From NCBI GenBank assembly GCA_902463835.1, contig CABQGZ010000172.1:1-7234 (forward strand): a DNA stretch of 7,234 nt. Reading direction: 5' to 3'. Positions 1 to 4,682 of the stretch are shown here, in pieces (the stretch's first letter is position 1; each line of letters starts with the position of its first letter). The position numbers and the translations under genes are program-made. The DNA is from an uncultured Lachnospiraceae bacterium (lineage in GTDB: Bacteria > Bacillota > Clostridia > Lachnospirales > Lachnospiraceae). The notes below the pieces were generated by a model. That model was given only the letters and a program-made list of their open reading frames with translations, had not been told where the DNA came from and did not search any database.

Positions 1-136
1 ATATAAGAATCTCTTCGGGAATCCTATTATACCGATTATAACAATGAAATGGCTTTTCATAAATGGGTTTGCCAATGTTTTGCATTTATTGATGGATTTC
101 CGACAACAATTGCTTGTCTTTTTTGATTTTTCGCAC
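1..136. other. Upstream intergenic region, no gene seen
   Basis: This is AT-rich DNA upstream of the regulator promoter. I see no coding frame with a ribosome binding site on either strand. It contains two short inverted repeats: ATGAAA/TTTCAT at 44-60 with a 5-nt loop, and GACAA/TTGTC at 102-118 with a 7-nt loop. It also has two minus-strand TATAAT hexamers (26-31 and 35-40) without a convincing -35 box. These could be operators or part of a divergent promoter for a gene left of the window, but nothing in the sequence decides this. Confidence 0.5.
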
Positions 137-165
137 TGGATAATTCAGAAATAGTTTGATATAAT
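137..165 (+). promoter_or_regulatory. Predicted vegetative promoter of the AraC-family gene
   Basis: A perfect -10 hexamer TATAAT lies at 160-165, preceded by TG at 157-158, which makes an extended -10 element (TGATATAAT). A weak -35 hexamer TGGATA (4 of 6 matches to TTGACA) lies at 137-142 with an ideal 17-nt spacer. The transcript would start near 172 and carry a leader of about 30 nt to the ATG at 203. An extended -10 can make up for the poor -35. The element is seen directly; its use is inferred. Confidence 0.7.
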
Positions 166-187
166 AATATTATGACCGAACGACAAC

Positions 188-193
188 AGGAGG
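188..193 (+). promoter_or_regulatory. Ribosome binding site fixing the regulator start
   Basis: A full AGGAGG lies 9 nt before the ATG at 203. The next in-frame ATG, at 245, has no comparable purine-rich site in front of it, so the start at 203 is preferred. Confidence 0.85.
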
Positions 194-202
194 TATGTAT
201 CC

Positions 203-1132
203 ATGATTCCTTTTTGGCGTGAAAATGAAAGATTGAACTCCAACATGGACTTTCAGGAGATCAAATTTATCACCTTTGAGAATTCTTATGAAGAGCTGAC
301 TTCCTATCCGGAGACTGCTGTACCCTTACTGGTGCCATACATTCCAAACGAGACCGCCTTCTCCCTGCCCTTCTATCTGACAGTGGCCGGGCATTTCCGT
401 GTGGGCGAGAAGCACTTCACCCGCAGGGAAGGCCGCATGGGTTATCAATGTATTCTGACTCTGGACGGCAATGCAGTGGTGGAGCTGGCCGACGGCGAAA
501 AAATCAAATGTGAAAAAGGCAGCGTCCTGATTCTGGACTGTATGCCCTTTCACCGCTATTCTCCTGGTGACATGGGCTTCTGGGAATATAAGCATTTTCA
601 TTTTTGTGCTCCGGCCGGCCCGGCACTGCCCACCCAGGCCCTGGGGCTAACCAACAGCAACTCCCATATATCGGAGCTTTTTGACAAGATCTTCCATGCG
701 GTGGATCAGAACCATCCCGCCGCCCCCTATGTGATCTCCAATGCCATCTCCGGCATTCTCACAGAGATTGTATATATACGACTCCACCAGATAACCAGGC
801 AGCCTCATCAGGATCAGCTGGAGACCGCAGCCGCTTATCTGCGCACGAATTTCAGCACCAAGATCGACATTGACGATCTTGCAAGAGATATGTTTTTATC
901 CCGTTACTATTTCATACGGCTGTTCAAAAGCTATTTCGGCATATCACCCTACAGCTATCTCACCGCCTACCGCATCAATCAGGCCAAGGAACGGCTGCTT
1001 CTGAACATGACGGTGGACGAGGTGGCCTTAAGCTGCGGCTTTGGGAATGCTAACAATCTGAACCGAATCTTCAAGAAGAATGTGGGGCTTACCCCCACAG
1101 ATTTCAAGAAAAAATACAGCGGCAACAGCTGA
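203..1132 (+). CDS. AraC-family transcriptional regulator with cupin-like sensor domain
   Basis: A 309-residue protein with the usual two-part AraC/XylS layout. Residues about 50-135 look like an AraC_binding cupin fold (strand-rich, GYQCILTLDG near 80-89, then a GSVLILDCMPFHRYSP stretch at 106-121) and would bind a sugar or similar effector. Residues about 205-305 are the DNA-binding domain: one helix-turn-helix around 221-258 (IDIDDLARDMFLSRYYFIRL) and a second around 269-305, which carries the family signature CGFGNANNLNRIFKKNVGLTP. Length is normal for the family and no membrane segment is seen, so it should be cytoplasmic. It has its own promoter and AGGAGG site, and it converges on the glycan operon, with a 75-nt gap to that operon's last stop codon. 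Control of the operon, probably activation, is inferred from position only; the operon promoter is outside the window. The effector is unknown. Confidence 0.93.
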   Translation: MIPFWRENERLNSNMDFQEIKFITFENSYEELTSYPETAVPLLVPYIPNETAFSLPFYLTVAGHFRVGEKHFTRREGRMGYQCILTLDGNAVVELADGEKIKCEKGSVLILDCMPFHRYSPGDMGFWEYKHFHFCAPAGPALPTQALGLTNSNSHISELFDKIFHAVDQNHPAAPYVISNAISGILTEIVYIRLHQITRQPHQDQLETAAAYLRTNFSTKIDIDDLARDMFLSRYYFIRLFKSYFGISPYSYLTAYRINQAKERLLLNMTVDEVALSCGFGNANNLNRIFKKNVGLTPTDFKKKYSGNS

Positions 1133-1139
1133 ACCTGGT

Positions 1140-1171
1140 AAAAGCTCCGGAGTTCATGCCCCGGAGCTTTT
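1140..1171. terminator. Intrinsic terminator shared by convergent genes
   Basis: A perfect 11-bp stem, AAAAGCTCCGG paired with CCGGAGCTTTT around a 10-nt loop, starts 7 nt after the regulator stop codon. On the plus strand it is followed by a T-rich tail (TTTTCTTGTCT counting the stem end). On the minus strand the same hairpin ends in TTTT, then ACC, and lies 36 nt past the stop of the solute-binding protein gene. It is a good terminator for the regulator and a plausible but weaker one for the operon. Confidence 0.88.
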
Positions 1172-1207
1172 CTTGTCTAACCGTTTCCTGCGATATTCTC
1201 TTTTCTT

Positions 1208-2872
1208 CTATTCATTCAGCCATTTCAGATACTCGTCATAGCTTTCCTGTTTGATCTGAATCAGATCATCCGAGCCAAGCTTTTTCATGTTGGCGATATA
1301 GGAATCCCATTCATTCTCCAGACTGGCCTCCCCCATAAGGAATTTCTTTCTCCAGGTATAGTCATCTATATCCGTTGAGATTGCGTTCCACTTCTTCATA
1401 TTTCCCAATGAGAACTTTGACTTTGGAAGTGAATTTTTGTTCATAACCGGGAAGTACTTTTCAATCATCGCTTCCTTATTCCGCTTATCAATTCGTTCCG
1501 TTGGCGTCAGCTTGCTCTCGTCTGTCTCCTCATAAGCCGCTGCATAAAATTCCTCGCTCCTATAATGAGGCATACTGTAGCTTGGCGTAAACTCATACTT
1601 TTTCGTTTCCTTATTGACCGGATCCGTAAACACAACCTTGCCGTCCTCGTTATAGTACCACAAATTATCCTTTCCCTGCGGTCCATACAATGCGGTATAG
1701 CTTCCCTCTGTGGAATAGAAGTAATCTGCAAGGCGCACCGCGATTTCCGGATATTTACAGCTGCTGGTCACCACGAACCATTCCGGCCACATGGATTCCA
1801 CCTCCTGGTTCGTCCAGGTGCAATTTCCAAGTTCATCAGATAGGGGCGGTACTACCACATACTCCTCCGCCCGTTCCGCGCTCAGCTTATCCGCTACGCC
1901 ATCCGTCACGAAGCACCCAACTGTGGAGACCGATCCGTCAATCTTCTTCATGATATCCGTAATGCTCTGATTGTAAAAATCCTTTCCGATCAGACCTTCC
2001 TGATACAGATCGCGGTAATAGATAAGCGCCCGGCGGTAGCCGTCCTCCACCGGAGCAAAATGCACCGTTCCATTATCATCCAGATACCATTTATCCATGT
2101 AGATTGGAACGCCAAAGGCTCCATACAGCCCGGTGGGAAGATCTTCCTGAAGATCCAGGGGAATCTCATCCGGAATTCCGTTTCCATTTGGATCGTTGTC
2201 CTTAAACTGCTTTAATACATTCTTAAATTCTGCGGTAGTCGTGGGCATTGCAAGTCCCAGATTATCAAGCCAGGTCTGATTGATATACAACGCTCCCGCC
2301 AGACGTCCCGGGTCATTCTCATAGCTTCGCACCATGGGAAGCATGTACAGATTGCCGTCATATCCGGTACTTAGATACTCCGCCTGAGGATAATCCTTAA
2401 ACATCTGAATAATATTCTTTCCATATTTTGACACATACGGAGCCAGATTCTGCACCTTTCCCTCCAGAATATAGTCCCAGTAGAACTCATATCCCAGGGG
2501 TGCCATTCCCATCAGAATATCCGGCATATTTCCGCTGCTGAAAGCCAGTGTAGCCTGCTGATTTACCTCCATGCCACCCGGCACTACCAGCCACTCAATC
2601 TCCACATTCATCTCATCCTTCATCCACTGAGTGATGGCGGCCTTATCCATGTCATACCCGGCTCCACTGCTGTCATCCTTCACCATAACAGTCAGCTTCA
2701 CTCTGTCCTTCGCGATGGGGAATCCGGTTTCATAGCAATTATTCTCCACGGCAATATCGGGATTCCCTGGCTTCCCACCATTTTCATCACCGCCGCCATT
2801 GCAGCCTGCACATCCAATCGCAGTTGCCAGCGCCATGACAAGAGCTAAACTCCTGACGAATCTTTTCTTCAT
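1208..2872 (-). CDS. Extracellular solute-binding lipoprotein, LplA/CUT1 type
   Basis: A 554-residue protein, typical in length for large LplA-like binding proteins of ABC sugar importers. It starts with a lipoprotein signal peptide: basic MKKRFVR, a hydrophobic stretch at 8-20, then a lipobox with cysteine C24 (CAGC) or C21 (AIGC) as the acylated residue. A Gly/Asn-rich linker follows to about 40. The mature part carries LplA-type features: a KLTVMVKDD strand near 59, an N-lobe loop SSGNMPDIL at 112-120, and PTTTAEFKNVLKQFKDNDPN at 210-229 running into an EF-hand-like loop (225-236, D225, D227, N229, E236) that probably binds calcium. It should sit on the outer membrane face and hand a carbohydrate to an ABC permease. 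It is the last gene of the operon, 38 nt after the beta-helix lipoprotein. No permease or ATPase gene is present, so its partners must be upstream of the window or elsewhere. The ligand is unknown. Confidence 0.9.
   Translation of the reverse strand: MKKRFVRSLALVMALATAIGCAGCNGGGDENGGKPGNPDIAVENNCYETGFPIAKDRVKLTVMVKDDSSGAGYDMDKAAITQWMKDEMNVEIEWLVVPGGMEVNQQATLAFSSGNMPDILMGMAPLGYEFYWDYILEGKVQNLAPYVSKYGKNIIQMFKDYPQAEYLSTGYDGNLYMLPMVRSYENDPGRLAGALYINQTWLDNLGLAMPTTTAEFKNVLKQFKDNDPNGNGIPDEIPLDLQEDLPTGLYGAFGVPIYMDKWYLDDNGTVHFAPVEDGYRRALIYYRDLYQEGLIGKDFYNQSITDIMKKIDGSVSTVGCFVTDGVADKLSAERAEEYVVVPPLSDELGNCTWTNQEVESMWPEWFVVTSSCKYPEIAVRLADYFYSTEGSYTALYGPQGKDNLWYYNEDGKVVFTDPVNKETKKYEFTPSYSMPHYRSEEFYAAAYEETDESKLTPTERIDKRNKEAMIEKYFPVMNKNSLPKSKFSLGNMKKWNAISTDIDDYTWRKKFLMGEASLENEWDSYIANMKKLGSDDLIQIKQESYDEYLKWLNE
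2165..2200 (-). other. EF-hand-like calcium loop in the solute-binding protein
   Basis: Residues 225-236 read DNDPNGNGIPDE. Acidic or amide side chains fall at loop positions 1, 3, 5 and 12 (D225, D227, N229, E236), with glycine at 6, as in EF-hand and dockerin loops. Similar DPNGNG..DEIPL segments are common in LplA-type binding proteins. A structural calcium site is likely by family resemblance. Confidence 0.55.
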
Positions 2873-2880
2873 TCTCGCAT

Positions 2881-2887
2881 CCTCCTT
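2881..2887 (-). promoter_or_regulatory. Ribosome binding site of the solute-binding protein gene
   Basis: On the minus strand AAGGAGG lies 8 nt before the ATG at 2872. It is the strongest Shine-Dalgarno of the operon genes visible here and fits the high output expected of a binding protein. The rest of the 38-nt gap (2873-2910) shows no hairpin or promoter. Confidence 0.85.
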
Positions 2888-2910
2888 ATGCTTTCCTTTT
2901 TTAATGTCCC

Positions 2911-4671
2911 TTACGGTTCTGGTTTTACGCTGTAATATTCCTTGCCATCCTTTTTAAAGGAGACATATGCTGTATTCCCCATAAAATCAATCAGGTTCGG
3001 ATCGATATCACAGTCCTCAAATAAAATATTCTCTGCATAGTAATGGGGCTGTACACCAGAGCCGATATTACAGGTCGTTCCGAGCTGCATCATATAGACA
3101 GGATCCATATAGCATACTTTTGGATCCGGCGCTTTCAAGGCTTTAAATACACAGTTTTTGAACGTGATATCCTTCGGAACCGGCCCCTCTACTGCTGGAA
3201 TATTGTCAATCCAGGCGTAAAGCGTATTCAACGTACAATTCTCTATGGTAAGCGGTGTACGGAAACGATAGGTACCGCTTATGGTACAGTTGCGGATCAC
3301 AGAACCTGGCTGTCCTAAGGAATCCACATACACTGCGGTTCCATATCCATTCAATTCTAGTGGATCCTCCACAATCACATGATTCGTAGCTCCGCTCTGT
3401 TCTACCACCTCTTTTATCCTGGTGCGTCCTACAAAAGCTCCCGTTGCCTCATTGATGAGTGTAATGGTATCACCCGCTTCCAGCGGCATATAATAATTAC
3501 CTTCAAATTCCCTGCAGAACATATTGAATTCTGTCTCTGACATAATCTTATCCACATAGAGATACGTTGTAGAGAGGTTGAACACATCATCATTGGCCTT
3601 TTCCAACAGGCAGTCCTCAATCGTAAATTTACATCGATTCTCCTTCAAATGGAAAATATCTACCTGGGAGGCCCACACGTCATCCTCTCCCGGTTCCGTG
3701 GTGACGTTGCAATTCTTTATGTTGAACTCACCGTAATTATTTCTCATATGGAATACAAAGGAGGTAGCTGCCCAGACATTGACATCCTTCATATCAAAAT
3801 TCTTGGTGTTTGTGACAATGATAGAACCTGAGCCATCACTCAGCTCGCCTCTGTCTCTATAGGGAATCCCAAACAGAAATTTCAGCTTATACTCCTCCAT
3901 GAAATTCATCTTTGTCCGTATATCATCCCAATCCTGAAAATATACCCGGTACTTCTGCGCCGCTGCATCCAGTACCTCAATCCGGTCAATATACATGTGG
4001 CTGCGGCTCATACCTTCTGTATAAGGCATGCCAAATGAAGTGCGGTTCGTTGGCACATACGTCTCCGTGATTTCGAGGCTGCGCTCCGTGGTGATATCGA
4101 TATAGGGCGGATCCGTCTCATTCACATGATTAATGCCTCCAGCTCCCGCATCCGGCGTACCAGGATGAAACGCATCTACGGCAGACAATGTATACCATGG
4201 CTGCGCATACTTGAAATTAAAACCCTCCAGCACAATATTTTCAGAGAAATCCGAATTAAAATACTGGTTTAGCTTGCCGCTTTTATCCATAATAATGGTC
4301 GTATTATCTCCCCGCAGGGTAAGATTCTTGCAGCGAACCAGATCAAAGATAATTTTCCCGCCATGCATATCCTTGAAATAATAGGACTTATCCTTTTCAA
4401 ATTCAATGACAACCGGAGTATCGTTCTGACCTTTCATCTTCGCCATATCAAAAACCGTATCAACGGCTTCCGAATCATCCGTGACACCGTCCCCCAGGGC
4501 GCCGTATTCCGACACCTTTAAGACAACAGCCTCGCTCTCGTCAACTTCGCCTTGCCCATCTTTCGAAGTGGATGGATCCTTAGTATCGCTGCAGCCCGTA
4601 AGGGCCGCCTGCGATACCATAATAAGCATCAACAAAAATGCTGTAAATCGAATACTTTTTCTCTTGCTCAT
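2911..4671 (-). CDS. Right-handed beta-helix lipoprotein, GH110-like putative alpha-galactosidase
   Basis: A 586-residue protein with a lipoprotein signal peptide (MSKRKSIRF, hydrophobic 10-24, lipobox LTGC with C27) and an acidic/Ser linker to about 47, so it should be tethered outside the membrane. Residues 51-70 (LKVSEYGALGDGVTDDSEAV) are the entry motif of pectate-lyase/GH28-type beta-helices. Later rungs show the repeated pattern of CxL/CxV steps (NLTLRG, IVLEGFNF, FNIKNCNV, FTIEDCLL, IRNCTIS, LTIENCTL, ITFKNCVF). D338 (QVDIFHL) followed 23 residues later by D361-D362 (ANDDVFN) resembles the catalytic acid triad of GH110 alpha-1,3-galactosidases. Strand-rich stretches at about 180-275 and 370-445 would fit the two beta-barrel insertions of that family. 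The usual glycine-histidine features after the DD pair are changed (NLST here). Function as a glycan-trimming exo-galactosidase is inference; another polysaccharide hydrolase or lyase on the same fold is possible. It is translationally coupled to the upstream repeat protein gene. Confidence 0.75.
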   Translation of the reverse strand: MSKRKSIRFTAFLLMLIMVSQAALTGCSDTKDPSTSKDGQGEVDESEAVVLKVSEYGALGDGVTDDSEAVDTVFDMAKMKGQNDTPVVIEFEKDKSYYFKDMHGGKIIFDLVRCKNLTLRGDNTTIIMDKSGKLNQYFNSDFSENIVLEGFNFKYAQPWYTLSAVDAFHPGTPDAGAGGINHVNETDPPYIDITTERSLEITETYVPTNRTSFGMPYTEGMSRSHMYIDRIEVLDAAAQKYRVYFQDWDDIRTKMNFMEEYKLKFLFGIPYRDRGELSDGSGSIIVTNTKNFDMKDVNVWAATSFVFHMRNNYGEFNIKNCNVTTEPGEDDVWASQVDIFHLKENRCKFTIEDCLLEKANDDVFNLSTTYLYVDKIMSETEFNMFCREFEGNYYMPLEAGDTITLINEATGAFVGRTRIKEVVEQSGATNHVIVEDPLELNGYGTAVYVDSLGQPGSVIRNCTISGTYRFRTPLTIENCTLNTLYAWIDNIPAVEGPVPKDITFKNCVFKALKAPDPKVCYMDPVYMMQLGTTCNIGSGVQPHYYAENILFEDCDIDPNLIDFMGNTAYVSFKKDGKEYYSVKPEP

Positions 4672-4677
4672 ACATGC

Positions 4678-4682
4678 ACCTC
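4678..4682 (-). promoter_or_regulatory. Ribosome binding site overlapping the upstream stop codon
   Basis: On the minus strand GAGGT lies 6 nt before the ATG at 4671, and its first two bases are the GA of the TGA stop (4681-4683) of the repeat protein gene. An out-of-frame ATG at 4675 is only 2 nt from the site and opens a spurious frame, so 4671 is the better start. The overlap suggests translational coupling of the two genes. Confidence 0.75.

Noticed and set aside
44..60. Possible catabolite-response (cre) operator ATGAAATGGCTTTTCAT
   Set aside because: The palindrome has an odd centre and lacks the central CG of the cre consensus, so it does not fit CcpA binding well.
26..63. Divergent minus-strand promoter with TATAAT at 35-40 or 26-31
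   Set aside because: The -35 candidates at the right spacing match only about 3 of 6 positions, and no divergent gene start is visible in the window.
326..601. Open frame on the minus strand inside the regulator gene
   Set aside because: It lies wholly opposite a well-supported AraC-family gene, has no ribosome binding site and its translation resembles no known family.
2911..4671. Calling the beta-helix lipoprotein a pectate lyase or polygalacturonase
   Set aside because: The GH28 signature set (NTD, GHG and RIK motifs) is not seen. The D plus DD spacing and the two strand-rich insertions fit GH110-like proteins better.
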